Shown here piece by piece: positions 35,476 through 46,485 of a DNA stretch of 64,000 nucleotides. The stretch's first letter is position 1. Each line of letters starts with the position of its first letter. Made by a program: the position numbers and the translations under genes. The stretch comes from Pardosa pseudoannulata (lineage: Eukaryota > Arthropoda > Arachnida > Araneae > Lycosidae), in the NCBI GenBank assembly GCA_032207245.1, contig CM063504.1, positions 86,769,575 to 86,833,574 on the forward strand. Direction: 5' to 3'. A model generated the notes under the pieces. It was not told the DNA's origin, searched no databases, and worked only from the letters and a program-made list of their open reading frames with translations.

Positions 35476-36114
35476 TTGAATTCTTATACCTTTGAGTGTG
35501 TAGAACAATTTACTTATCTAGGTACGGTTGTTTGTACAGATAATGATATTAAGCAAGAGATTGAGAACAGATTATTTAAGGCCAATAGGGATTATTATGG
35601 CTTGAAGAACTTATTAAAGTCTAAACTCTTGAAACTCAATACAAAATTAAATCTTTATACAACCCTTATTAGATACCTATCTTATTGTACGGTTGTGAAT
35701 GTTGGGCACTAACTAAATTTATTGAGAACGGACTTTTAATTTTTAAAAGGAAAATTCTCCATATAATCTTTGATCCTGTTAGAAAAAATGATACTTGGAG
35801 AGCTCTATAAAATGAGATTTATTTCCCAGGTCATTAAGACATTTAGCTTAAGATGGCTAGGGCATATTTTCAAAAGTGAGGATTTGAACCCAGTTAATAA
35901 GGTAACTTTTAAAACGGTTAAGGGTTCCAGAAGGAGAGGAACACCTCGTACTAGATGGTTGGACTGTGTTGAAGCAGATCTTAAAATCCTAGGTATCAAT
36001 CGCTGGCAGACCGTGGATTCTAACCGAATCCGCTGTAAGAAGCTTGTTAAGACAACATTTGAAGCTGTAATATATTTGAAGATTTCACTCGTGGCGTCCC
36101 GTTATAGCAAATAG
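35476..36114 (+). pseudogene. Non-LTR retrotransposon (LINE) ORF, C-terminal tail
   Basis: The sequence matches the region downstream of the reverse transcriptase core in many arthropod LINE polyproteins: EQFTYLGTVVCTDNDI, IENRLFKANRDYYGLKNLL, then (in the shifted frame) a GCExW-type motif, then LRWLGHIFKSED and SRRRGTPRTRWLDCVEADL. Two changes of frame are needed, near 35680 and near 35800, and TAA stops interrupt it, so it is dead. The RT catalytic domain and endonuclease are absent, as expected for a 5'-truncated LINE insertion. The clade cannot be fixed from this tail. Confidence 0.8.
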
Positions 36115-36828
36115 CGCATTCTGTATTTAAAAGAAATGTTATACATATTTAGTACATGAAAAAAGTAATATTTTTCTTGTTGTTCTTTTCTCTTTACATT
36201 TTTCTCTAACTCTTATGAAAAGAACTACTCTTATTCTAAGATATAAAATATATATTATAATTGAAATTGCTCTATTCTGCATAAAAATATTCACATGAGG
36301 ATTTCTCTGTGTAAAAGAGGGTCTTTTATTTCTGTTTTATACATTCACATCATTACTCATAAAGTAACCAAGTTTCGGGCAGACTTTATTTGATAAAACC
36401 AGATGGTGCAACTGGAATTAAAACCTGATTCTTCAGATCATTATACATGACATCAGAATGGATAATAACATTGCCAGTAGATGATAGATGGCAATGCATG
36501 AATCGTAGCGCTGTTTTTGAAAAACAAAATTAGGTTATCTATTTTGTAACTTATATCAACCAGTATTCTACCTAAAAATATACAGCCTTTTTTCTGTAGG
36601 AATCAACATAAAATAAAGAAAAATAATCCTGTTTAAATACTGTTTTTCTAAATAATATTAATTAAGCGTACTATATTGAAATAGAAGTTTAATTAACAAA
36701 CTAAATTCATCGTAAGTATAGTCAAATTTTGTTGTCTTTATAATACTAACACTTTCATATCTTTCAACGTAACACTGGCCTGTGTTGTACTTTTAACTTT
36801 GTTTTATAAAAAGCATCATGGGAATGGA

Positions 36829-36832
<4 letters not shown>
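36115..36832. other. AT-rich non-coding stretch
   Basis: May include the 3' untranslated part of the LINE. Nothing else recognised. Confidence 0.4.

Positions 36833-36920
<88 letters not shown>
36833..36920. repeat. (TA)n microsatellite
   Basis: About 44 TA units. Confidence 0.97.
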
Positions 36921-36922
<2 letters not shown>

Positions 36923-37624
36923 GAAGTAGTTTTTAGTTAGAAGAGTACAAGGCAAAATCGTCAAATATATCACTTTTATGCGTCATGTTTTATCTGAAAT
37001 TAAAATAGCCTTCTAAAGTATCAAAATACCACTTAAAGTCACTAACTGTGTTGTAGTAGCTGATCACAAAGAGTTCTGGGAAGAGTCGGCCATTATTAAG
37101 ACTTGAACAGGTATGAATTTTATTCCCCTTCAAAAAAGCGGGTGTTCGACATAGAGAGGAGTGGATGTCACAAAATTTCTATGACAGGGCTTCTGAAGTT
37201 ACAGCTGTGTTCGAAATACTGGCTTCGCTTTTGGAATGTTCGGTCGGCGGCTCTCGGACCCCTCCTGTCCTGTAGCCCTTTGCCCCGCCTCCCCCTTCTG
37301 TGAATGCTGGATCTTTTCATGATGAGGTATGTAGAGAATATTATCGGGGATTAAATGGAGGAGTATTATTTTTCACTCACTCTTTCACTCTCTCTCTCTC
37401 TTAGTTCAGTCCAATCTTGGAAATGTAAATAATGTACATCGTAGCTTACAAAGATATCTTGCACATTAAGGTTAATTGGTTTACCTGATCAAGTCCTCTC
37501 AAACACAGAGGTGTGAGTAAGTTGCGACGTCGCAATGTACACCCAGACTGAAGGTTAGGCGCGAAGCAGTTAGTTTTCGATATATCTCCTTTTGAGATAG
37601 CAATTAATAATTAACAGCTATAAC
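36921..37624. other. Non-coding stretch
   Basis: A short GC-richer, C-rich patch near 37240-37300 and a (CT)n run near 37376-37402. No gene supported; the 66-codon plus frame at 37103-37303 is unrecognised. Confidence 0.4.
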
Positions 37625-37627
37625 GAT

Positions 37628-37798
37628 GGCCGATTGGTTAGGGTGCTGACCTTCGGAACCGGAGTTCGTGGGTTCGAGTCCCACTGAGGCATGGATGTTC
37701 GTAGCCGTTCGGAATCGGCTTTAAGCTGTAGGTCCCGGTCTCATTAGCCCTCGTGTTGCAAAAAGTAGACCGTAGCACTCTAAACCAAACCAAAAATA
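37628..37798 (+). repeat. tRNA-derived SINE, near full length
   Basis: The tRNA-like head runs from CGATGGCCGATTGGTTAGGG (A box) through CTTCGGAACCGG to GTGGGTTCGAGTCCCAC (B box). The body is GGCATGGATGTTCGTAGCCG, TTCGGAATCGGCTTTAAGC, GTCCCGGTCTCATTAGCCC and AAAAAGTAGACCGTAGCAC. The 3' end is the family's CCAAACCAAA simple tail. It would be transcribed by RNA polymerase III from its internal boxes. It is the best plus-strand example in the window. Confidence 0.9.
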
Positions 37799-37802
37799 AT
37801 CA

Positions 37803-38833
37803 GTATCTTATTTTCTAATTTTAATCACTTTTATATAAATATACGTCATTACTATGCTTCAGTTTCAAATATATCCCTTTACGTCATTAAAAGTTAACTT
37901 TAAGCGTCCACGATCTCCTTAAACAGTACAATGAATTTTCTTAACACTAGGTGTACGGGACGCGTCATTTTGACACATTTCGAATTTTATAAGGGAAATT
38001 ACAAAACCCTTTTGCAATTTTATTTTACCTCTTGTACTGACTTTTATCCATTGAACGAGGCAAACATATATTAAAGTCTATTTTTTTAAAGTGTTGAACT
38101 ATTGAAATTTTCTATGGGGTACACCTATCTCTACGGATATGCGTCAGTTTGACACGATCGTAATGTAGACAAAATTTTTAGTAAATTAGTTCTACTCATG
38201 CAAACATTACAACAATAATAAATAGGAATGTACCGACAATACTTCGATCCGTTATCCGATATTTTTATCGCAAATAAAACAAGCAATACGCAACAGAAGA
38301 AAGAACGAAACGCAGAATGTCAATTGAAGTCAGAGTGTGAAGAGATTTTGAACGTTTTAGTTGCTTGGTTCGAGCATTAAAAAATAAAATACTAAAATAT
38401 TTTTTGAATTCGTAATATTATTGTGAACCTCAATAGTGTCCCCTATTTTCACTTTTTACTTAAAGTTTATTAACTTACATTGCTTTTACTTACATTGCTT
38501 TCTAAGTATTGTTATATGTATTCGTTTGTGCTTCAAATTGACATCTGTTCGTAGAGATAGGTATGTAAGAAACGTTCGTAGATCTATAATTGATGATCAG
38601 TCAACATTTCAACCAAAGCAATGCTTAGTCAGATATAAACACAATGTTGACTGGCCCCAAATTGTTAATACTATGAAGCGTATATACGCTAACGAGATCG
38701 GAGTATTTCGAGTAAATTAATGTAACTATTAATTCACGATAGGTCATACTTTTCCATAATAGTAGTAGTTTTTAATAACATTAATTCGTAACATTAATTT
38801 CAAACTTCTTCATATTTGTGGAGAATCATCGTA
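37803..38833. other. Non-coding stretch with a possible piggyBac-like end
   Basis: TTAACACTAGGTGTACGGGA at 37941 onward begins with TTAA, and GCGTCATTTTGACAC recurs as GCGTCAGTTTGACAC near 38142. Such subterminal repeats resemble piggyBac ends, but no opposite end was found. The 94-codon plus frame at 38436-38720 (ending near KRIYANEIGVFRVN) is unrecognised. Confidence 0.25.
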
Positions 38834-38860
38834 CACTCATGTCCATAAATTAAGGATAAT
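38834..38860 (+). repeat. Left terminal inverted repeat of Tc1 element
   Basis: 27 bp beginning CACTCATGTCC, identical to the complement of 40311-40337 and directly preceded by TA. Confidence 0.95.
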
Positions 38861-39004
38861 TCAGAATCACACAGAAATTGAGCTCTAAAATAAAAATTTC
38901 ACCTGTAGAATTATCACACACATCTTGAAGAAGAATATGCAAATTGCAGGAAACCACCTGATGGCGCGGATAGTACGTCACAATGACGAGAGTGTATGAA
39001 AGGG

Positions 39005-39011
39005 TATATAA
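39005..39011 (+). promoter_or_regulatory. TATA box of the Tc1 transposase
   Basis: TATATAA, 72 bp upstream of the chosen ATG at 39083 and inside the element's 5' leader. This is the expected place for the transposase promoter. Confidence 0.5.
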
Positions 39012-39082
39012 GGAATGGTAGCAAAGAAGTAAAATTGTTCATAAGCGCTTTAAAAGCCTTTCAGTGCAATAACCGCATAGTT

Positions 39083-40111
39083 ATGGCACAAAGGAAGCAT
39101 TTGGATGATTTTTTACGTGGTAGAATTATCGGACGACTGGAATGTGGACGTACCCAGCTGGATGTATCCGAGAAACTTGGAATCGCCCAGAGTGTCATCT
39201 CCAGGCTTTGGCAACGATTCAAACATGATGGTAATGTGAGTACATGTTACAGCACAGGTCGCCCCCGAGTTACTACGCCGAATGATGACCGGTATTTGGC
39301 AGTTACTGCCAAAAGAAACAGACGGAGCACAGCATCAGACCTGTCTCTTCAGCTCTCTTCAGCTACCGGTACGACAGTTTCAAGGCTGACCGTGTACAGA
39401 CGCTTAGGGAATATTGGTCTATATGCTCGTAGGCCTGTCAGATGTGTTCCCCTTACCGCAACTCACTGTCGCCTGCGATTATGCTGGGCTAGAGAGCATG
39501 CATTGTGGACACCGCAACAGTGGTCTTGTGTGATGTTTTCCGACGAGTCCAGGTTCAGTTTACATTCTGATTCTCGCCGAACTTTCATATGGAGAGAACC
39601 AGGTACCCGTTACCACCAAGAGAACACCATTGAACGACACCGTTACGGTGGTGCAAGATGGCTCGTTTGGGGAGGAATTATTCTTGGTTCCAGAACTGAC
39701 CTGCATGTTCAGAGTGTAACGATGACAGGCCACATCTATCGGGATGTCATTCTGGAACAACATGTACGTTTGTTTCGGGGCGCCATGGGTCCTGAATTTC
39801 TGTATATGGATGACAACGCCCGACCTCACCGTACAAACATTGTAGACGAATGCCTTCAATCGGAGGATATCACCCGTATGGATTGGCCATCATACTCACC
39901 GGACTTGAATCCAATAGAGCACGTGTGGGACATGCTTGGCCGACGAATTGCAGCCCGTCCACCCCCTCCCAACTGTCTATCGGAACTTCGGAGGGCATTG
40001 CTTGATGAGTGGTGTAATTTTCCCCAAGATCAGATTGATAATCTGATACTCAGCATGCGTAGGCGTTGTAACGCTTGTATTGCATCGTCCGGGAGACATA
40101 CTCCGTATTAA
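39083..40111 (+). CDS. Tc1-like transposase, intact
   Basis: 342 residues, the usual length for this family. The start MAQRKHLDDF is chosen because it opens the canonical N-terminal helix-turn-helix. The in-frame ATG at 38996 would add 29 untypical residues and lies upstream of the TATA box. Residues 1-55 form the first HTH (TQLDVSEKLGIAQSVISRLW), followed by a GRPR AT-hook-like motif (59-62) and a second HTH up to about 115. The DDE nuclease has Asp154 (FSDESRFSL), Asp244 (MDDNARPH) and Glu279 (SPDLNPIEHVWD); exactly 34 residues separate the last two, the DD34E signature of Tc1. All catalytic residues are present and there are no stops or frameshifts. It cuts and pastes the element at TA sites in the nucleus. 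Confidence 0.96.
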   Translation: MAQRKHLDDFLRGRIIGRLECGRTQLDVSEKLGIAQSVISRLWQRFKHDGNVSTCYSTGRPRVTTPNDDRYLAVTAKRNRRSTASDLSLQLSSATGTTVSRLTVYRRLGNIGLYARRPVRCVPLTATHCRLRLCWAREHALWTPQQWSCVMFSDESRFSLHSDSRRTFIWREPGTRYHQENTIERHRYGGARWLVWGGIILGSRTDLHVQSVTMTGHIYRDVILEQHVRLFRGAMGPEFLYMDDNARPHRTNIVDECLQSEDITRMDWPSYSPDLNPIEHVWDMLGRRIAARPPPPNCLSELRRALLDEWCNFPQDQIDNLILSMRRRCNACIASSGRHTPY

Positions 40112-40310
40112 CCATCATACTAACCATGTTATACTGTTTTCTGTAAATAGGTTCTTTTTTGAAATTTGCTCCAGGGAGTAAAAATCGCAATTTTTATTAA
40201 TTATGTCAAACATATAGCATCTTTTTTGCTCTTTACCTTTTGTTTAATAAATAGACTTTACAAATAAGTCAAATTTGTTTTGTTTTTGTCTCTTTCATTG
40301 CCTGAACTTC

Positions 40311-40337
40311 ATTATCCTTAATTTATGGACATGAGTG
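40311..40337 (-). repeat. Right terminal inverted repeat of Tc1 element
   Basis: 27 bp ending GGACATGAGTG, perfect complement of 38834-38860 and directly followed by TA. Confidence 0.95.
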
Positions 40338-40339
40338 TA

Positions 40340-41510
40340 TTATAATGTGCTTTCGATTCGGTTATACAGGATATTTTTAGAAGCTTAATTTTATAATGAG
40401 GACCAACTTATTGATAAACTATATACAGCTTTGATTGGCACTGGAATACACAAGATGCATTATAAGGTGAGAGTTGAATGTATGAAACTGATATGCGTAA
40501 TATTCTGGTGCTGATATTACTCCTTCAAGTCAGTAGAAACCGCTTTAAACAAAGCAGCAATAATGCAGAGAATGTAACTGTTTACAGAGCAAAATGATCT
40601 CAAAATGACATTTCATTAATCTTGGAATGCCATGTAATTGTTTTAGTCGTAGCAATCAGATCATAAGAAAATAGCATATAGCTATTCTCTGAATAATACT
40701 GGAATAATGCGACCAATAATTTGAAATGATCTTATCTCCTCGACTACTTCTCAAACACCATGAAATAATATTTTATGAAGCCCGTCTTGAAATTGTGTAG
40801 TAACAAAAGCTTGTGTTTGACTATATCAGTGTAAAAAGAGCTAAGTAAAGATTCACTAAACTAATCCAAAAGAAAGAAACCACAATAAGATAACTATTAA
40901 CAATTGAACGTTTTATTTGAAAACGCTGTTAGGAGTTGAGTAAATACTTCCATTTCATAATTTTTTCTATAATTATAAAACTCTACACCAATAATCCATG
41001 CTTTGTAAGATTAAAAAATATTTTTTTGGTATCTTTTAAGTAAAATAGAGCTTTAAGATCGTAATATGTTTAAATTGTTAAGGGAAAATCACCGGTCAAC
41101 AATGAGTTAACTTTCACATAACGGGATTCTTTAAAACAGTGTAATTCAAATTTTTGTGCAGATGGACCCGACATGGGATATTTAGGTAATATGCCAACAC
41201 AAAAGTTAAAATAATAATCCGATTATAATTGATCCAAAACTACCATTAGGTAAGATTATAAACCAAAATTATGGTAATTTTTTCCATTTCATACAAAACA
41301 AATACAGTAAAAGGGAATTCAACTCTGTAGTTTTCAAACAATTTTTGAAAAAATCAATAAGTACAATCGCCTAATCATTTAGAAATTAAAATTAAAACAT
41401 AGACTTAACAAGTAAGAATTTTCTTGTATTTCGCGACAACTATGTCGTCCGAGAAATAATTGGACCAAACTAGATTTTCGAATAATTTCAAAGAGATCTC
41501 TTAGATCTAG
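40340..41510. other. AT-rich non-coding stretch
   Basis: No supported gene, array or transposon end. Confidence 0.45.
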
Positions 41511-41523
41511 TTGGATTGGTTTG

Positions 41524-41665
41524 GTTTAGAGCGTCACGATCTGCTGTTTTGATCACAAGGTTAGTGAGACCGGAACCTACTGCTTAAAGCCGATTCCGAG
41601 TGGGATTCGAACCCACGAACTCCCATACCGAAGAGCAGTACTATACCATACGACCATAGTTCGGC
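41524..41665 (-). repeat. tRNA-derived SINE with target duplication, internally deleted
   Basis: A 13-bp flanking repeat, TTAGATCTAGTTG (41511-41523) and TTAGATCTAATTG (41666-41678), differs at one position. The copy runs in minus orientation: tail GGATTGGTTTGGTTTAGAGC first, then the body, then the B box complement GTGGGATTCGAACCCAC. About 25 bp of the body (the ACGGCTACGAACATCCATG region) is missing, so this is a length variant. Confidence 0.85.
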
Positions 41666-41789
41666 TTAGATCTAATTGCTCTAAAAGTTAGTAATTTCTC
41701 TGGATTTTAATGAAATTTCCCACTTTAAAACCCAAATATAATTTTTTCTTAAAGTTTGTTAACAATGTATTTGTATTCAGTGAAAACTA

Positions 41790-41990
41790 TTCAAGAAGCC
41801 CAGTGACATTGGGCTAAGGCTTCGGTCTCTTAAGACACAAGTCCAAGGTTCAATCTTAGAGCTAGGCAAGGGTGACTCTTTTCATTAATTCAGTGGATAG
41901 AAAAACGAAGGGTCGAGCATGTTTAGGAACTACATATTGAAACATCGTTGTATGGTTGATCCCTAACTGGGACATATGCTTCGCAATCCA
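41790..41990 (+). repeat. Different tRNA-derived repeat, relic
   Basis: AGTGACATTGGGCTAAGGC resembles an A box and CCAAGGTTCAATCTTAGAG a B box. The sequence after it differs from the main SINE family. It is a probable second, older SINE type. Confidence 0.35.
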
Positions 41991-42044
41991 GGGCCCCTGG
42001 TCTCAAAACAGAAGACTGGCATCGTAGTAAGACTGTAGCACCAG

Positions 42045-42150
42045 AGTTTGGTTTGGAGCTCTACGGTCTACTTTTTTACAACACGAAGGCTAATGAGACC
42101 GGGGCCTACTACTTAAAGCCGATTCCAAAAGCTGTAAACGAAAACTATAC
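42045..42150 (-). repeat. tRNA-derived SINE, tail half only
   Basis: Family tail and body blocks GTTTGGTTTGGAGCTCTACG, AACACGAAGGCTAATGAGAC and TTAAAGCCGATTCC are present. The tRNA-like head is missing (5' truncated). Confidence 0.75.
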
Positions 42151-43091
42151 CACAATGGAACTTGCAAAAAGTAGGTATCAATTACATGTTTAGTTTTAAA
42201 TATTAAATATTACTCTAAATATAAGTTACGTTTTACAAAGAGTTAAATGTTTCCAATTAATGCTGCAAATAATTAGTTTATTTATGGTCATAAATTTTAC
42301 CAAGTTTTATATTAATTTCCGGCATTCGTCGTTTAATTTTATTTCCATCCCGTTGAGATAGGACGGACAGAGGTTTCACTGAATTTCTATCATTAAGATT
42401 TTAAATAATAGTAGTAGTATTATATTAAATAATTTTGAATTCCTCTTTCTTACTTAAGTCTCTATTCAAGAACACTGACTAAAATTGGGATATACTTCGC
42501 TAAACTGCAATACGAGATTGTGGCTTTATCACGCTGTAGCAGAAAACGATTACTGAGAGTGCCATATATAATTTCCTTTGGGTCAATTCATTCTATTTTC
42601 TGCTGAAATGAACAAATGGTCCGTCAACACTCACAAAGAATAGACGAGGCCAAACATCAAAAGTTCCTCCGCAATCACTATAGTTATTATCCAAAATGCA
42701 ACGATGCGTGAGAGAGTCCTTAACTTTTTTTTTTATTTTGTTTTGTTTTACAACATTTTTCAAGCCGAAAGCGACTTTTTTCAAACGATATCTGACAATA
42801 TTTTCTTAAATAACGTATCATTATAAAAAGCCTTTTATGTAAACTTTAAAAGATATAATCTTTCAACTTATATAACAAGTGTCGCCGTAGACAAAGCCTA
42901 GAAATAAAATCTTAACTTTGTTGCAGTTGTCTGAATGGAAGACTGGCCTTTGAGAGTAAAATGCTGTATACGTAAAACTCTCCAGGGTAAAATAGCCTTT
43001 AATACATTTTTGTTTATTATTGCTTCTACAGAATACATAACAAGCAGTTTAACGGGGTAGTTCACTGTAATTTAGTTTTTATTTTTGTTAT
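42151..43091. other. AT-rich non-coding stretch
   Basis: The minus 63-codon frame at 42593-42784 is unrecognised. Nothing else supported. Confidence 0.4.
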
Positions 43092-43099
43092 ATTTAAAT

Positions 43100-43939
43100 C
43101 AGGGCCTCGAACCAGAACTGAACCGAAAACCGAAAACCGGAAAAAACCGTTATTTTGGTCGGAACGAAAACCGGAACTGAACCGAAAAAAAATATCGGTT
43201 TATTTCGGTTCGATATATCTTTCAGTCATTTTGTTACTGTTACCAACTTATCAATATTTTCTAATTTAACGTCAACTTTATAATTATCATTACATGTATA
43301 CTGCTTCTCGATTTCCTATTTTGATATTCACTAGTATTTTTCTGTTTCAGTTTCGCATGAAACTACTTGTAGAAGACATATTTAATTCATTTGATTAAAC
43401 TAGAAGTATAGATGATTTTTTAAGAAAAATATCGAGTTATATTTTATTTTTCACATCTCAGCATGCGATCATCCACGGATGTTTGTATAGACTGTTTAGA
43501 TCAGGGAGGAGTAAATAGACAGGAGAGGCCCTAAGTGACGTAGCATGAAGCATCTATCAAATCTTCTGCGCATCAAATGGGTGTTTGGTAATGGCGGCGA
43601 TTCAAATGTTTCGTAATAGTAGTATTTCATTAGGCCTGCTGTTTGTATCAATTCACATAGTGTACCAATTAAAAGAAGAATAAAATCTTCTAAATTTTGA
43701 TAGAATTACATTTTTTGTTTATGATAGAATTATATTTTTAGTACAAATAAGAATATACATAAAATGAAATTATCATTTGGAACTGAAACGAAAGCAGTTA
43801 TTTTTGGCGGAGCGAAAACCGGAACTGAACCGAAAACCGTTATTTTTGGCGGAGCGAAAACCGGAACTGAACCGATATTAATTTTTTAGTTGAACCGGAA
43901 CGAAAACCGGAACAAAAAAAATTACGGTTCGAAGCCCTG
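43100..43939. mobile_element. hAT-type MITE with an 8-bp target duplication
   Basis: A perfect 8-bp repeat ATTTAAAT flanks the 840-bp unit (43092-43099 and 43940-43947). Its ends are inverted: CAGGGCCTCGAACC on the left, and the complement of GGTTCGAAGCCCTG on the right. Both subterminal zones carry several copies of ACCGGAACTGAACCG-type motifs, likely transposase-binding sites. The centre is AT-rich and no transposase is encoded, so it would need a hAT transposase in trans. Confidence 0.85.
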
Positions 43940-44390
43940 ATTTAAATTTGGTTATATTTGGTTGTGAATAACCAATAACTAGCTTTCTTAAAAGCAGTTC
44001 AAGTTCTGTTAAAAGTCATCACTTCAAAGCAAACTATTATTTTCTTTGGCTTCTAGATAGTTTTCAAAAGCAGTATTATGCTACTATTTTCCTAGACTAG
44101 CATATAACCCTTCACAGCATCAGTAATTTCATAATTATGACGGCATCAGTAATTATTTTTTAATTTTCCAGAATTGTACAATACCCTATGAGGCAGGTAA
44201 TAAATAGTTTGTGTTTTGACTCAGAATTATTTGGTAGACGCTCAATAATTTGTTTATCTTAGTGCTCTTCTAAATTTTCTTGATACTGTGAATGCAGTTT
44301 AGAATCACGTTGAATTAATTCATTTATTCATTTAAAAAGATAATTCAAAGTTTTTTCAGCTACGTCGAGATTATTGTTAAGTTCTTCCCT

Positions 44391-44415
44391 TTTTTTTTTT
44401 TTTTTTTTTTTTTTT
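44391..44415. repeat. Poly(T) tract
   Basis: A run of about 25 T residues inside copy 1 of the unclassified repeat. Confidence 0.95.
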
Positions 44416-44719
44416 GCTACAGTAATTAATGGAAATAAAGGAATGAAAATATCATTTCAACTACACCCTGGAGGTAGACTAAATTTGTTATTAATAAAGG
44501 TGAAAAATTTTATTGCTAAAAAAAATAATCTATGATTAAATTTAAAATGATCACATTTGTAGCTAATCTATTATTTAAGCCAAATATAAGAGAAAATTAT
44601 TTACGTAATATCTAAGTCCATTGATAACATGTATGAAAATAATGCAGGTGATATTTAAATAATTTAAAATAAGAAATGATTACATGAGATGGTTAAAGTA
44701 ATGACGTCATAATGGTAGG

Positions 44720-44896
44720 TTTGGTTTGGTTTGGAGCGCTATGGTCTACTGTTTTGCACACGAGGGCTAATGAGACCGGGACTTACTGCTTAAAGCCGAT
44801 TCCGAACGGCTACGAACATCCATGCCATAGTGGGATTCGAACCCACGAACTCCGGTACCGACGATCAGCGCCCTAACCAATCGGCCATCGTTCGGC
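44720..44896 (-). repeat. tRNA-derived SINE, full length, with 12-bp target duplication
   Basis: The perfect direct repeat CATAATGGTAGG flanks it (44708-44719 and 44897-44908). On the minus strand it reads from GCCGAACGATGGCCGATTGG (head, A box) through the B box (complement of GTGGGATTCGAACCCAC) to the (CCAAA)n tail at 44720. The copy of the host repeat at 45262 lacks it, giving an empty-site comparison inside this window. Confidence 0.93.
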
Positions 44897-45261
44897 CATA
44901 ATGGTAGGAAATACTATTATTTTTACCTATTTATCATGTGATAAATTTAATCGCCTGCTCTTAACTGGGGAAAATAGGGCTTGAAATAATGGCATTAACC
45001 GCTCGAAAAGAAGGGAAGGGGTGAATTTCGAACATTTTAAAGACCAAAGTATTTTTCGCTGTGATATGAAGCATATTTATACCAATTTATTTTAGAATCG
45101 GATCGATCGTTTAGGAGAAGATAAACTTTACTCGCTTTGAATTTTGCCTCTATCCATTCCAGGTCCAACCACTTCATAAATTTGCGGACAGATAACTTAG
45201 GCTATTATTATATAGGAGATATTCAATTTTCATGATTTAGCCTTCTAGAAAAATATAACAG

Positions 45262-46227
45262 TACTAGCATATAGCCCATCATATGACGGGATCAGTAAAA
45301 TTTTTAATTTTCCATAATTGTAAAGTACTCTATGAGGCAGGTAAAAAAAAATGGTTTGTTTTTTGGCTGATAATTATCTTGCAACAAAATATAATCGATG
45401 ATTAAATTTAAATTTATCCCATATATACTTAATCTATTATTTAAGCCAAATACAAAAGAAAATCATTTACGTTATATCTAAGTTTAGTGATAAAACGTAT
45501 GGAAATAATGCAGAAGATATTTAAATAATCTAAAATAAATTATTAAATGAGAGGGTTAAAGGAATGACGTCATAATGCTAGAAAAAGTTGTTATTTTTAC
45601 CTATTTATTATGTGATAAATTGATAAATTTATTCACCTACTTTTAAAATGGGACTTGATATAATGGCAATACGTAAATTTAATAAAATAAAAAAAATAAA
45701 AATCATAAAATTTGAAAAAATAGAAAAAATTTATTTTAAAAATAATAAAACTTTAAAAATAATAAAACAACTTTAGGAATAAGAATTCAAAAGAAAAGGC
45801 AGAAATTATTAAATTAATTAGACATGTAGAAAAATTCGGCTGCATCGGGGGCAGAACCATCAAACCAGGAAGTACAACGATCAAATGGGCAGACACTCTA
45901 TCCAATGTGCCAGCCTACACGTGGTGAAGGAAATGATTAGAGTATATAAGGGTCAAATAAAAACAGTCCAGAAATTTAAATATTGTGCTCCGCCCTCGCC
46001 ATACTATCAAGAATGAATTTAGTATAGAATAAGAGGTAGAATAAGGCTAGAAATAATAGCATTAAATGCTCGAAAAGGGGGGATGATATGGATTTCGAAC
46101 TCACTTTGAATTTTGCTAACCCTAGCTTATAAAAAATCCAATATGCATGCCTGTATCCATTCCAGGTACTATTGCTTCATAAATTCGTGGACAGACAGCT
46201 TAGGCTATTATTATATAGAGGATTACT
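45262..46227 (+). repeat. Unclassified ~1-kb repeat, copy 2
   Basis: Starts TACTAGCATATAGCCCATCA and ends near GGCTATTATTATATAGAGGA. It runs in the same orientation as copy 1 and starts about 30 bp after it. It holds extra sequence in the middle (about 45680-46015), including a tRNA-like relic. Confidence 0.65.
45830..45945 (-). repeat. tRNA-like relic within repeat copy 2
   Basis: Read on the minus strand, GGCACATTGGATAGAGTGTC resembles a tRNA A-box arm and CCTGGTTTGATGGTTCTGCC a B-box arm. Spacing fits a tRNA head, but the stem pairing is poor. A SINE head is more likely than a tRNA gene. Confidence 0.35.
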
Positions 46228-46485
46228 AAAAATCAAATATTAATATAATCAGTGGCATACCCAGAAATTAATTTTGGGGGGTTCATATCGTCATTACCAA
46301 CAAGTAACCACAATTATCCTATATCATTGAAAATTGATGAAATACCATTTAATAATTGAAAAAAGCAGTTGCTATTTTAAAAAAAAGGTTAAAAATATTC
46401 AATTACAATGCAAAGAAAAAATTTAATCATGTTAGTTTTTATAAATTTATATTTATTCTCTGCCTTTATATTTTTGTTAAATATT
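46228..46485. other. Flank of the hAT remnant
   Basis: Contains CAGTGGCATACCCAGAAATT near 46252, which could be the terminal end of the adjacent hAT remnant. No matching opposite end was found. Confidence 0.3.

Larger units (their letters stand above)
38834..40337 (+). mobile_element. Structurally complete Tc1-family DNA transposon
   Basis: A 1504-bp element flanked by TA on both sides (38832-38833 and 40338-40339), the target duplication of Tc1/mariner. Its ends are 27-bp perfect inverted repeats beginning CACTCATGTCCATAAATT. It holds one intact transposase frame with a TATA box upstream. Perfect termini and an undamaged frame suggest a young, possibly functional copy. Confidence 0.95.
44096..45230 (+). 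repeat. Unclassified ~1-kb repeat, copy 1
   Basis: Starts ACTAGCATATAACCCTTCAC and ends near GGCTATTATTATATAGGAGA. Shared landmarks with copy 2 are CTATGAGGCAGGTAA, ATCTATTATTTAAGCCAAAT, AATGACGTCATAATG, ACCTATTTAT...TGTGATAAATT and ATCCATTCCAGGT. A SINE (44720-44896) interrupts it. No protein is encoded. The element class is unknown. Confidence 0.65.

Noticed and set aside
37628..37702. A possible functional tRNA gene
   Set aside because: The head has A and B boxes but is fused to a SINE body present in many copies with target duplications, and the cloverleaf pairing is not good enough to call a tRNA gene.
39560..39859. A 99-codon minus-strand frame
   Set aside because: It lies antisense to the intact Tc1 transposase and has no features of its own.
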